64,000 nucleotides of DNA, from positions 55,712 through 119,711 of the forward strand of contig AZLU01000066.1 of assembly GCA_002224055.1 (NCBI GenBank). The letters are read 5' to 3'. The translations under genes were made by a program, and so were the position numbers. Source of the DNA: Pezizomycotina sp. ARF18. Taxonomy: Eukaryota; Ascomycota. The notes below the pieces were generated by a model, which did not search any database, was not told the origin of the DNA, and worked only from the letters and a program-made list of their open reading frames with translations. Below, piece by piece: positions 36,331 through 49,174 of the stretch. Position 1 is the stretch's first letter. The number at the start of each line of letters is the position of its first letter.

Positions 36331-36990
36331 TTAGGTCTTTCTTCGCGGCGTCTCCCGAGCCTGTCGCTCTTTGAAAATTTCTTCTGCGCTGGCTCCATAA
36401 AGCGGTACAGCGCCTCGACCTCTTTTCCCGCCTAATGATTCCCGGCTCCAGTCTTCCGCCATTACGACGACCCATCCGCCTTCCGGAATGCCGCGATATC
36501 GCGTAGCTCTGGTTGGCCCCTTAAAAGCTTCATGACGTCGTGGCATAGCAGATCGTTATCGTATGGCGGCGGCGGTGTGTACCAGACGATATTGCCGCTG
36601 CACAAAATGCACCTGTAGTCGAATGTGACGGCAGCGTTCCTCCCGAACGCACCGCCGAAAGCCCAAGGCACCCGCAGGTTCGATATAAAGATGACACCTT
36701 GCCTAGAGAAGTATTCTTCCCTAGAGGCGCAAGCATCGGGTATACACTGTACATCCACGGCTTAAAGTTAAAGTACGCACCAGCGCTGTTTCCGTTGCCC
36801 TTGGTACTGTCGCCTATTTTGACGTTGATGGGCTGGTAGGGTATTGAAGACGGGTGCAGAAGCCGTTGTCGCCAACCTGGGAGCGGATTACGGAAAGGTG
36901 GGCATCGTAGTCCAGGAGTGGCATCGCAAGATTACATTAGAAGAAGTATTAGCTGTATAATCGATGTATGAATGAATATATCGAATAAAT
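36331..36990 (-). CDS. Uncharacterised protein gene (possibly the 3' part only)
   Basis: I do not recognise this protein. Frames that appear to follow each other read LLDYDAHLSVIRSQVGDNGF, NGNSAGAYFNFKPWMYSVYP, GVIFISNLRVPWAFGGAFGR, VTFDYRCILCSGNIVWYT, HDVMKLLRGQPELRDIAAFR, then in a shifted frame DGWVVVMAEDWSRESLGGKR and a C terminus RQARETPRRKT before a TAA-type stop at 36331. The aromatic-rich middle and basic tail look like a folded enzyme domain. At least two frame changes are required. No clear start is seen; 36990 is the limit of coding signal. It could be a decayed gene. Confidence 0.45.
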
Positions 36991-38417
36991 AAATTAAAAA
37001 AAAAAGAAATAGGGTCGTCGTCAATATGGGAGGGGCTTCTTTTTCTTTTTACCTTTCACTCATTCCATCTATTCTGACACCGATGATGTCACGAAATACC
37101 TTAGTATTATTGGCTTGTAGCGGTTCAAACTCTACGTAGGCGGATTTTTCGGGCGTCGAAAGAAAGAAGATACTACTAGTACCATGTAATTTGGCGATGA
37201 AGAGTTGGTCCTTACTCAACCATACGTATGCATACTACTTAATCGGAAGTACAAAGTACAGCACAGGCTTATTCGCCAGATTATACGGCTGCGCATGCTA
37301 GCTCACTCGAGTTGGGAATATTTCAGTCATGAAACTCCGAAGGCAAGACCGCAATTACTCTGGGCGAGAAATGAATTAATACTACTTGGTATGTCGTAAA
37401 AAATACAGAAGGAGTAAGAGAAGTACAAAAGACTGGATTTCCAAAAACCGTAATATTTGATCATACGCAAGGACATGCATAAGAAGGCAGCGCAGCTCCC
37501 TACTTTGCTTAAGCAGTTTTATTTGATTATAGCAATAATTATTTAAATTTGACAGTAGTCTCAAGACTTAATGTAAATTGGGACGTCGCCCTTTTAATAG
37601 AGTAACAGCTAGCTAGAACAGTGTCATGCAATTAAGCTTCTTGATAGCAATAGCAATACAAAGAAAGATAAATCTCAGGATACAGCTGAGAAAAGAGAAA
37701 CCGAAGAAAGGAAGCGAGAGCTTAATTAACAATATGTTGGTCTTCATGAGCTACAGTTTAGATTACTTCAGTAGTTATCCTTGCCTGCCCGACCTTGCAA
37801 GGTTTCAATTTGGGCGGCTTTTAGGAAGGAAGGAAAGCTCGTCGGCGAGAAAGTTCGTATGGCAACAAAGCTACCGAAGAAAACCGTACAGAACGGCAGC
37901 TGGCAGGCGACATCCCCCCAATAGCTTGAAAGCCAGCTTTTTGTGCACGCAAACACGAATGCGCTTTCGACTACAAAGAGTTTTTTTTTTTTTTTTCCTT
38001 TATACGGCGATTCCTCTGAGAGCTAGAAAGAGCAAAGTAGATCCGATTAAGGTAAAATGATGTCCTTGAATTTCTAGCGGAAGCTGCCGTAAAAGACGAT
38101 CTATGAACCTTTCTAACGACGGACGATTGCTTTTACCGCTAACATGCAAAGAAGGCCAGATCGCGGCGGATAGCTTCCACATTTTTCATTATGAGCAGAA
38201 AAAAAAAAAAGGATCAAATGCTTACATTACTTTTATTTGTAGACCCATGAAAAATGCCCAATGAGAAGAAAACTTTTGATATAGGTATGCAAACACAATT
38301 CCTCCCACCTACAGACGTGCCCCGGTATGATGTTATGCTATCCACTCGCAACTGGTAAAGAAACATCGAAGTATATATACCTAAATGCCACAATGCAATA
38401 CCAACATAATCATCATG
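36991..38417. other. AT-rich interval downstream of PRMT3
   Basis: No gene is recognised. A rightward frame at 37626-38060 (144 codons) ends in a poly-Phe stretch encoded by T14 and shows no domain; its start segment is AT-driven. I regard it as chance. Confidence 0.45.
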
Positions 38418-40343
<1,926 letters not shown>

Positions 40344-40467
40344 AACTGTTCCCGGGTTTTCAAAGCGAACAGCAACAATTTTACAGCTGCAGCAACAAGG
40401 CAGTCTGGTTACAAGACTAGCAAAAAGGGCGCTAATTACTTAACTTGGTCCTAGTGAAACTTTAATG

Positions 40468-40475
40468 TCACGTGA
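40468..40475. promoter_or_regulatory. TCACGTGA box upstream of PRMT3
   Basis: An exact 8-nt palindrome TCACGTGA lies about 125 nt upstream of the PRMT3 start. The same octamer occurs in the 12.7 kb promoter dyad. It fits a Cbf1/USF-type bHLH site. Confidence 0.4.
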
Positions 40476-41599
40476 CTTGGAGACAGGAGTCAGTTATCTT
40501 TAGCTACCTAATTTATTTTGCCCGTATATATGCGTGTATATAGTCTGCCTCTCTCCCTCCGTCGGTTTTCTTTATTCCCCCAGCTACCATCAGCGCCTCA
40601 AAAATTCCGAAATAATTCTTAGTGTACGATATTTTCATAAGTATAACTTATTGGCAACAATGGTGATTCGTTTCCTGCGCTCTCTATTGTGCATATGAGT
40701 GGTACTCCCAAACGGGCTTAACGTACTACTATGGCAGTTCTGCAATGTCCGAAGAATCGCTTACTTTAGCAAATCTCCCTAAATTCTTCGAGTATAAGTG
40801 GACCAGCCCCGATGCTCCTGTTCCACAGCCAGGGGAAATTATAAGACTCCGATTGCCCGAAGTATATCCAGGATTGGTTAGGCGATGTAACAAATTCTTG
40901 AAGTGAATATTGCGTATAGATATTACGAAGCTCATGTCTCAACAACTATTAGTCGTTGGTTAGTGCTCAGTAATTTTGTAGCGTAGAAGCTCCAATTAAG
41001 GATTAACCACAACGCTAACTCATTCTAGAATACTAACTAAACAAGCCAGACCCTTTCGTGGCCTCACCAATACTCGTCACTATTGAGTTTTATATGCAAA
41101 TATCGAAGTTGTGATAGTTACTTAAGTAATTAGGAATATTTCGTGTTTCTAATATACTTCTTATTTGCCCTCTTATACTGTCAGTACATTGCTCATGTTA
41201 CTATCTTTGGAACAAAACAACTCTACGTTATTCAAGAAAGAAACTAAAGCAAAGGTTTTAATCGTCGGTAACAGTACGCACTTATTTTAAGAAGTATCAA
41301 TTGTATCATTTAGCTCCTGTTTCCTTGTTGTGTCTCTTACTGTTTTACAACTCCCTTGGCCAAGGTCGCGGTTATGTAAGTAGTTTAAAGGTATTTGGCA
41401 CCCTGTAGAATATTTCGCTACTTATATATCCTTAAACGAAGCAATTCTAGAAAGATATACTATATACTAAAGAAGAACAAAACGATGAAGAACGCTTGCT
41501 TCAAATTGATTCTGGAAATTAAGCTTTAAGCTTACATAAATAGTATAGAAACAATATGTATTTATAGGAAAAAGGATGCAAAATGTATAAAGCACGAAG
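40476..41599. other. Intergenic DNA between PRMT3 and GPI8
   Basis: No coding or RNA feature is recognised. It contains the 5' flank of PRMT3 and the 3' flank of GPI8 and is AT-rich. A leftward frame at 40729-40935 shows no motif. Confidence 0.5.
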
Positions 41600-42795
41600 C
41601 TAGAGTAACGTGCTAATGCCATATACTAAAGCGCAAGCAAGAAGTACGCCTCCACCGACGGCCTTTGTCCAAACGTTATCCTCTTCCTCTGAAACTTTCA
41701 CCGGCCCGACAGGCTTCCGGTTAGTCTTGAGCACTACTTGCTCTTTCTTTAGCGCTCGTAGCCGCTTTGCTTCCTTCCTCTGCGGGCGGCGACGATACAG
41801 CGGGGTTCGTGACGGCGTTCATAGCGTCCATCCACTCTTTACTCGTAACGTTGACGCCGATGCTCCTCGCGAGCGCCAACAGGTCTTCTTCCAGCCTCAT
41901 ACCGTCGCCGTCGACTTCGACGTTCTGCACGTTTCCCAAAAAGTCCGTGATAAGGACATCCTTCAGGTCCCTCTTGAACAGGTCCGTTCTGACTCCGGGA
42001 GTAGAAGCGATCTTGTTGGGGTCGTAAGAACCGAAGAGGTCCGCCAGTGTCTTTTAGAGCTCTGATCCGGAACGTGGTTCTCCAAAAATTCGAGGTTGTA
42101 GTACGTATACCGGTCGATGACAGCTACGCCGACGTCGTTGTCCGCGTGGTGCGAGTACGACGACTCGTCGAGCTCCGACGAACCCGTCGCAATGATGTTC
42201 GGCGAATAGAATTTCGAGTACATCGTGTCGCCTGACAGGTGTCGATCATGAACAGCATCTCGTGGTACCGCTTCTTCTCCCACATCTGCTCGAAGGCGTC
42301 CGCTATATCAAACGCGCTGATCTCCTCCGCGTCCTGGAATTTCAAAAACTCATTCCCTCCGTGACCCGTCATGTAAATGAATATGTTACTCCGCTCGTCC
42401 GTGAGCAGGCGCTTGCTCCTCGGCGTGTCCTGTCGACGCGGTCGGTGAGCAGACGATGAAGTTTTCCACGGTGACCTCGTAGCCGCGGTAATCGACCTCG
42501 ATGTTGTCGCCGTACAGGTCTAGGCACGGTCGGCGTTGTTGTATACCGTTCCGGGGAAAGTGTTGCGGGGGTTGCAGGCGACGTCGTCGGCTAGCATGAG
42601 GATGATCTGCGAGTCCGGGATGCCCAGGCGCTTGACCGTCCGGTACATGGAGAGGACGTTGGCGAGGTGGCGGTAGTTGAACCAGAAGCGCGAGGTGCAG
42701 ACCAGGACGGCCCAATTGGAGGTGTGCTGGGCCGTCGCGCCTGATGCTGCCAGCAGCAGCGTCGAGGCCAATGAAAACAGGTGTGTTGGCTTCAT
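41600..42795 (-). CDS. GPI8: GPI-anchor transamidase catalytic subunit Gpi8
   Basis: Gpi8 (PIG-K) is the C13-family cysteine protease of the ER transamidase that cleaves the C-terminal signal of precursor proteins and attaches the GPI anchor. The start [20 protein letters not shown] is a signal peptide, followed by the invariant block [40 protein letters not shown] and [33 protein letters not shown] is textbook. The catalytic pair is visible: His in [16 protein letters not shown] and Cys in [10 protein letters not shown] near 42240. The C terminus [20 protein letters not shown] before the TAG at 41600 is the luminal-to-membrane anchor. Frame changes occur near 42380-42540, just after TCQA, and further on. 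It starts divergently from the twin-Cx9C gene. Confidence 0.95.
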
Positions 42796-43270
42796 GTTTG
42801 TGGCGAGGGGGGAGAGAGAGAAGTATCGGCGGAGGGGAAGTTGGTAAGGGCTACTGTATTACCCTCCGCTTGGGCCACAGAATAGCTCCGGAGTATTACG
42901 ATAGCGGAGTGAAAAGTTAAGAGTCGACGAAAACACCGATAATCCACTAAAATTATCCTAGGTTATCTGAGCTTCGAAGAGTAAAGCTCTCGAAGGTTGG
43001 TGACTGGGAGGGAATTGGAACGGTTGATCGGAAAATAGGGGGATGTTACTTTTGCTAGAATGGCATTTTCTCGTAGATTTGTAATCCTCATTTTACGGAA
43101 CAAAGAGCAATCAATGCTAATGGCGAACGAAAAAAGTTAATGGCACAAAATTTTTAACCGAAAAGAAAGCTCCATTCCCCCTTTTCCCACTCCAGCAAAA
43201 GACACACGCACACAACAAAAAAAAGGTTTCGAAAACAATTTTTCCCCCCCGTCACGTCGCCAACCTCACG
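42796..43270. promoter_or_regulatory. Shared divergent promoter of GPI8 and the twin-Cx9C gene
   Basis: Starts at 42795 (minus) and 43271 (plus) face outward across 475 nt. The middle (about 42860-43000) contains several short repeats of CGAAGAG/AGCTCTCGAAG type but no element I can name. Confidence 0.5.
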
Positions 43271-43623
43271 ATGCCGCCGGGCGGTAGCAGGATAAGGCCC
43301 GTAGACCGCGTTGCCCAGGCCGTGGCGAAATGTACAATTGAGGTCGGTTTTTCATTGCATCTTTTTGTCAATCTTCGCGATGTCAAATTTGTTTGCTAAT
43401 TGCTTTCCCGCAGTCCATGGCCTACGCCAAGTGCGTTGTCCACGAGAACGGCGGCTTCGAGAACGTCTACAAGGATAAATGCAGGAAGGAGTTCGAGGCG
43501 CTGCAGGCTTGCATCAAGGTTCGGGCACCCTTGCTGTAGGAGAAAATAATCTTATCGTTTATCTGGGTTGCTTTTCGGCTTACTTGAATCCTTTGTTGTT
43601 GGGAGCAGAAACATAAGAAATGA
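43271..43623 (+). CDS. Small twin-Cx9C (CHCH) protein, NDUFAF8-like
   Basis: Exon 1 gives MPPGGSRIRPVDRVAQAVAK and CTIE. An intron (43343-43413) is followed by SMAYAKCVVHENGGFENVYK and DKCRKEFEALQACIK. Splicing creates two exact Cx9C motifs: C-TIESMAYAK-C and C-RKEFEALQA-C. This is the hallmark of small intermembrane-space proteins imported by Mia40. The layout (short basic N terminus, YAKC, EFxxLxxC) resembles NDUFAF8-type complex I assembly factors. The end is ambiguous: reading on gives a stop at 43539, but a second intron (43519-43608) would yield a C terminus CIKKHKK ending at 43623, which fits homologues better, although its donor GTTCGG is weak. The protein is about 65 residues. Confidence 0.75.
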
Positions 43624-44127
43624 GCTCGCGTTGGAATTTTGCTCGAGAGAAATCCTCGAGGAAACAGGTCTTGACATGCTAGGGGAACGGCGATACGGCG
43701 AGATACTCTTTCTTTGTGGGAATCTTCGCTCGGATACTACAGTAAAGAAAAATTCAATTGAACCTGCGGGCAGCTGTTGCAAGTATCGCCGGCGTTTTGG
43801 GGGGAAATATTCCCGCGGGACGATAGGTATCAGCTTCACTTGCGGAGGAAGTTTAACCTCCGCGTTCTGTTGTTTAGAAGCTATAAATATGTGCGTAACA
43901 ATGTTATAGGTCACATCTCGCTTGACTATCTTCGAAGATAGCTCTAGCTTCGATTTATTTGATCTAGTCTCTATTTTAGGAACTTTTCCTTCTAAAATTT
44001 TCTCTCTGGTTTACATAAATACCCACGAGAAGGAACCATAATTCTCACAATAATAGCAAATAACCAAACCTAATAAGCACAAGTCTATATCTAAAAAAAA
44101 AAATTTTTTTTTGAGTTTTTGTCCCCC
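43624..44127. other. Interval without recognised feature
   Basis: 3' flanks of the Cx9C gene and of ILS1. Open frames on both strands in 43552-43914 overlap almost fully and show no motif. A9 and T9 runs meet at 44094-44112. Confidence 0.5.
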
Positions 44128-47100
44128 TTACAAATGTAATAACCTGAGCACGAATGTAGCGCCTTGCACGTCTTGCTCCTCTTCCACGATGAACTTATCG
44201 CTCTCCTTGGCGCTTTCGTCACCATAGGGTTCGAGCTTCCTCCGTAGGACCTTCAGGATGGCCTCCTCCTGTTCCTGGAACGCCTTCTCCAGCCCACACG
44301 TGTCCTCGAGGATCTTGTACTCCATCTTGATATCTTGCGTGGCAACCAAGCCAGCCTTCTTCCTCAGCTTCTGCACCCTGTTGACAATCTCCCTGGCTAG
44401 ACCTTCAGACTGGAGCTCTGGGTGGGCCTGGATGTCGACAAAGATCATAAGGTCACCCTCAGTGCTGGTCTCGTGCGTCTGAGTGAGCTCGCTTTCGGGA
44501 TCGAGAGCGCGAACAACCACCAGGTCTTCGTGCGTTAAAGCGATACCGTCGACGGTGATATTCTTCTCCGTGACGAATTTTCGGCAGTCGTCAGACGATA
44601 CATCGGGAAGGGCCTTTTGACCCTCACGGCGTCCTTCTTGAGTTTCTTGCCGAGGACTGGCCAGTCGGCAAGCAGGCTGTACTTGACGTCGTACTTATCC
44701 TCGTCGGAAGAGAGTACCAGCTCGCGGATATTTAGCTCTTCCAGAATGTACTGCTCAAGCGACTTGACGTCATCTAGGTATTCCTTGTCCGAATGCAGGA
44801 CGACAATGGTCATGAGCGGGTTCTTGAGACCAATGTTCCTCCTCTCGCGACAGCTGCGGCCGAGCTCGATGATCTTCTGCATCCTGGACACGCGCCGTTC
44901 AACCTCTTCGTCGAAAAGCTCCTCCCTGACCTCTGGGAAGCTGGTGAAGTGGATAGACCGTGCGTCCTCGGCCTGCATGCTCTTGGGGATGTGTGGGAGG
45001 AGCCTCTTGTAGATGGTCTCCGTGATGAAGGGGGCGAAGGGGCCATGCCTCGGATGATAGTGTAGAGAGTTTCGAAGAGGGAGTTCAAGGCGTGCAATGT
45101 ATCTTCCTTTCCAAGCTCGCCCTTGAGGCGCTTGCGGTTGAAGCGGATGTACCAGTTGGTCATGTTGTCAATCATGGTAAGGATACGCGGGACAACAGTA
45201 TACAGGCGGTAACCTGCCATCTCTTGGTTGACGTAGGCGAGGAAGCTGGAGCAACTTGCCAGGATCCACCTGTCCATGACGTTATGGCTGCCACCGCTCT
45301 CGGGGTTGAATTGAAAATCGATGCCCTCGACCTTTTTTAGCAATTCGGCCTGGAGCTCGAAGAACTTATAGCTGTTCCACAATGGCAGGATAACCCTTGC
45401 AACGACTTCCTTGACTCCTTCCTCCTTGAACTTTAGTGGTTCAGCTCGCACAACGGGCGAATTGATGAGGTACATTCTCAACGCATCCGATCCGTAGCGA
45501 TCCATGATGAGAGTCGGATCAGGGTAGTTCTTCAGACGCTTGGACATCTTCTTGCCGTCCGCCGCCAGAACGATACCGTTGACAATGCAGTTCTTGAAAG
45601 GAGCGACGCCGAAGAGGTGTGTACCAAGAACCACAAGAGTGTAAAACCAACCTCTGGTTTGATCTAGACCTTCAGCGATAAAGTCGGCGGGGAAGGACCT
45701 TTCCAGGTATCCTTCATTTCGAAGGGGTAATGCTTGCTAGCGTACGGCATACTTCCGGATTCGAACCAACAATCGAAAACTTCTGGGACCCTCCTCAGGA
45801 CGCCTTTGCCTTGCTTGGACGGGATCGTGATGTGGTCAATGCTTTCCCTGTGCAGGTCCGTGATGGGGCTAACACCGGATAGCTCCTCTAGCTCCTTCAC
45901 CGAGCCAATGCAAACCATCTCCTTGTAATCCTCGCTGACCCAGAGCGGGATCGGCGTACCCCAGTACCTGTTTCTAGAGATGTTCCAATCGCGGGCGTTG
46001 GCGATCCAACTTGCGAACCGCTTCTCCTTGACGAAACCTGGAACCCAATGAGAGTCCTCAATGTTCTTAAGCATTTGCGGGATGATGGTGTCGATCCTGA
46101 CGAACCAGGCCGGCATGGCTCGGTAGATGAGCGGCGTATCGGACCGCCAGCAGAATGGGTAGCTGTGCATCATGCTGCTCTCGACGACTAGGCGTCCCTT
46201 CTGCCTTAGGTATTCAGGATACCCTTATCGGCAGTCTTCACGTACTGGCCGGCAAAATCGGGGACTTCGGAAGTGAAGCAGCCCGTGTCGTCTACTGGGT
46301 TCGGAGGAAGCCTCTTCTCGTTGATGACGCCGTTGTCCATGGCGACCTTGTAATCATCCTCACCGAAAGCGGGGCTTGATGAACCAGTCCAACACCGCCT
46401 TCCTCGAAACGTAGGTAGCGTTGAGGACCCTGAAGCCGTAATCCTTGAATTCCTCGTAGAAGTAGTCGAACAGCGGCTCGTACCTCCATCCCAGCATGTC
46501 TTTACCCTTGATACGGTCGACAATCTTGAACTTGGCCTTCTTAGGATCTTTGTATAGCGTCTTCAAGCAAGATTCGAGCAGGATGTAGTTTCGCCCCGAA
46601 GCTTCGTCGTGGATTTTGATGTACTCGAAATCAGGGTGAGCGCAGATGGCCGTGTGCGATGGCAAGGTCCACGGCGTCGTCGTCCATGCGAGCAAGCTCG
46701 TAGTGGGATCATCCAGCAGAGGGAAATGCACAACCATGAAGGATCGCTCACGTCCTTGTAATTCTGATTCGCTTCGAAGTTGCTGAGCGGCGTAGTGCAC
46801 GCCGTCGAGTACGGCATTACTCTGAAGCCGCGGTAGACTTGATCCTTATCGTAGATCTGCTTGAAGACCCACAAACGCTCTCCATAAAGGTAGGATTCAA
46901 GGTCTTCCGAGGGATAAGTATAATTTCTTTTAGCATGTTGGATTCCAACTATTTCGCTCTTCGAAAAAAAAAAAAAAAAAAAGGTATAGAGCTTCAATTT
47001 CAAGAATGCATCTTAAAATACCTTGTAGTCATTCTTGAAGTCGATCCACCGACCTAATCTGTCAATGGTCTTCTCCCACTCCCCGGCGTACTCATGACAA

Positions 47101-47444
47101 TAGCTCGGCACTCCGCATTGTACTTGTCGATTCCCATCTTCATTACATCGTCCTTTCCTTGATCTCGAGCTTCTTGTCAATTTCGTGCTCGACGGGTAGG
47201 CCGTGGGTATCCCAGCCGAACGTCGCTCGACGTAGTGGCCCTTCATATGAGCGTACCGGGGAACGATGTCCTTGATGGTGCTGGCGAGCAAGTGCCGTAG
47301 TGGGGCAGGCCGTCGCAAACGGAGGTCCATCGTAGAATGTGAACGGTTTCCGACCTCCGACAGCTTCACTGAGGTTCTAAAGGCATCGATCTCCTTCCAG
47401 AAGGCGAGCACTCGCTCTTCCTCCTCTACGAAGTTTACTGACAT
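44128..47444 (-). CDS. ILS1: Cytosolic isoleucyl-tRNA synthetase
   Basis: This class I synthetase charges tRNA-Ile and is essential for cytosolic translation. The start [20 protein letters not shown] is the fungal Ils1 N terminus. The HIGH motif region [20 protein letters not shown] is present near 47290-47345 once two short runs (one G, one C) are lengthened. Then come [20 protein letters not shown] and [20 protein letters not shown]. An intron (46904-47021) with a 21-nt T run on the sense strand follows NDYK, and the next exon starts [10 protein letters not shown]. The editing domain is seen in [20 protein letters not shown]. The KMSKR loop reads [20 protein letters not shown] near 45540. 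The anticodon-binding region includes [20 protein letters not shown]. The C terminus ends [11 protein letters not shown]. Frame breaks are numerous. No mitochondrial leader is seen. Certain identification. Confidence 0.98.
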
Positions 47445-47743
47445 GGTGTTTTTTTTTTTTTTTTCCGTTGGTCTTTAGGCAGTAGCTATCTTTTTTTCGT
47501 GTCTTTGTTTTTTTCGGTAGGTAGCTGCGCAACTTGCACCTTTAGCTCAGTTTTTCTTTTTGATTTTTGATTTTTAATCTGAAAGAGAAAAAGAGAGTAC
47601 CACCTTCACCACGGCAGAAAGGAAACTTGGTATGATTTAAATAGAAGAAGAGAATGACAGGAAGGAAAAAGAGGGGATCTTTGAGTCAGCCGTTCAGCCC
47701 TTTATAACTTAAAACCCGTCTGAGTAACTACTGAGGATATATA

Positions 47744-47814
47744 TTTATAATTTATAATTTATAATTTATAATTTATAACTTATAATTTATAAGTTTATAA
47801 ATTTATAAATTTAT
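47744..47814 (+). repeat. TTTATAAT short tandem array
   Basis: About eight copies of a 7-8 nt unit (TTTATAAT, TTTATAAC, TTTATAAG) run head to tail and end in TTTATAAA units. It lies about 300 nt upstream of the ILS1 start and is immediately followed by a CT-rich run. Confidence 0.85.
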
Positions 47815-47919
47815 GCTCTCTCTCTCTCTCCTGTCCCGTTGGGTTGGGGGTGAATTAAGTATGAATCCTTGAGTCACTGCTCCTGTCAATGATAACAACT
47901 TGGAAGCTCCCATATATTA

Positions 47920-47922
<3 letters not shown>

Positions 47923-47952
<30 letters not shown>
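47923..47952 (+). repeat. (AT)15 microsatellite
   Basis: Uninterrupted AT dinucleotides, self-complementary. Confidence 0.9.
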
Positions 47953-47956
<4 letters not shown>

Positions 47957-48069
47957 GTGGGGAATTTTTTATGCGGCGGCCGAAGCGAAAAAATTCAAAG
48001 GGTGCGGGTCGCCTTTTGCGAGTTTAAAAGTGTCGTCCGAAAGTAAGCTTAATGGCCCCAAAAGGAATT

Positions 48070-48159
48070 AAAAAAAAAAAAAAAAAAAAAAAAAAGCGAA
48101 AGGGAAGTCTCAACAACACAGGACGAAGAGCGCCTATTATTATATGTATTCAATTGCAT

Positions 48160-48190
<31 letters not shown>
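48070..48190. repeat. Facing A26 and T29 tracts (inverted homopolymer pair)
   Basis: A26 at 48070-48095 and T29 at 48162-48190 enclose 66 nt of ordinary sequence. They could form a long A:T foldback. The same design appears at 2971-3161 and 55484-55553. Confidence 0.7.
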
Positions 48191-48194
<4 letters not shown>

Positions 48195-49174
48195 AAAGGA
48201 ATAAAAGCTATATACAATCTTCCATCCATAAGCTTACGCTGCAGGAGCATATCTATACTCGAAGTGTCCAGGAGGTGCTTCGCAATTCGCACTGATACAA
48301 AAAATAATCGTTGATTTGCTGCAAGATCCCGTTGGCCGATATCTACCTCACTAGGGGCCGTAAACGGAAAAGCAAAGATAATCCTCTACGAAGAACCCAT
48401 GGGGAATATTATGGCTTGCAACCTCCGCTGAAACTTGAGGATTTTTTTCCAGAAGAAAAAAACAAGTGAACACGCTAATAGTACTGAGAGAAAGTCTCTG
48501 TTCGTCTACGGAAAAAAAAAAAAAATCCAAAACATATTTTTACAGAAGAGCATATCATAATCGACATCGTCGTCATATAACGACGCCATTAGACAGCATT
48601 CAGCATCACAAAATATCGTTGTGTAGAGATGCAGGAGATTGCTTCACGATCATTGGCAGGATTCAATCACTGGAGATCAAGGTAAAGTATACAAATGATA
48701 AAAAACACCGAACAATCCACACGTGCATTAGAATAAAGAAAGAGAGAAGCTAAAAATACACAAATAATATATATGTATATATATAGAAGTTACAAGAAGA
48801 GAAGAGGGAAAGGTAAGGTATAACATTCAAGTGGAATTAAGATAGTTCAATTTGGTTGTCATTGGCAAGCTGCTGACCAAAATAAACAGGGCCCTTATGA
48901 AACTTTGGCTTTGATGGGGATGGTAGAGGGAAAGGTAATCAAAGACACGAAAGAGGAAACAAAGTCGTATCCAGATCGAGAAGATAATGAGTGGACATCA
49001 GCGGAAGAAAAATATTTTGTATTGAGGTTGTTGCATCAAAGAAAAAAAAAGGGCGTTTTTTATGGAAACCGAGGGAGCATGAGAAAAGAAGAAACAAAAG
49101 GAAAGAAAAATAGTATTAAATTATTGGGGCATCCAAAAAAAAGGTTGATCAAAAAAACAATTGCCAACGAATAC

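Larger units (their letters stand above)
47445..49174. other. Repeat-rich intergenic interval
   Basis: Upstream region of ILS1 and 3' flank of the SH3 gene. It holds a TTTATAA-type tandem array, an (AT)n microsatellite and facing A26/T29 tracts, listed separately. Rightward frames at 48466-48753 and 48905-49297 are Lys/Arg-rich, A-run driven and unrecognised. Confidence 0.5.

Noticed and set aside
44535-45340. Rightward frames inside ILS1
   Set aside because: They are shadows of strongly biased synthetase codons; the leftward strand carries KMSKR and other invariant motifs.
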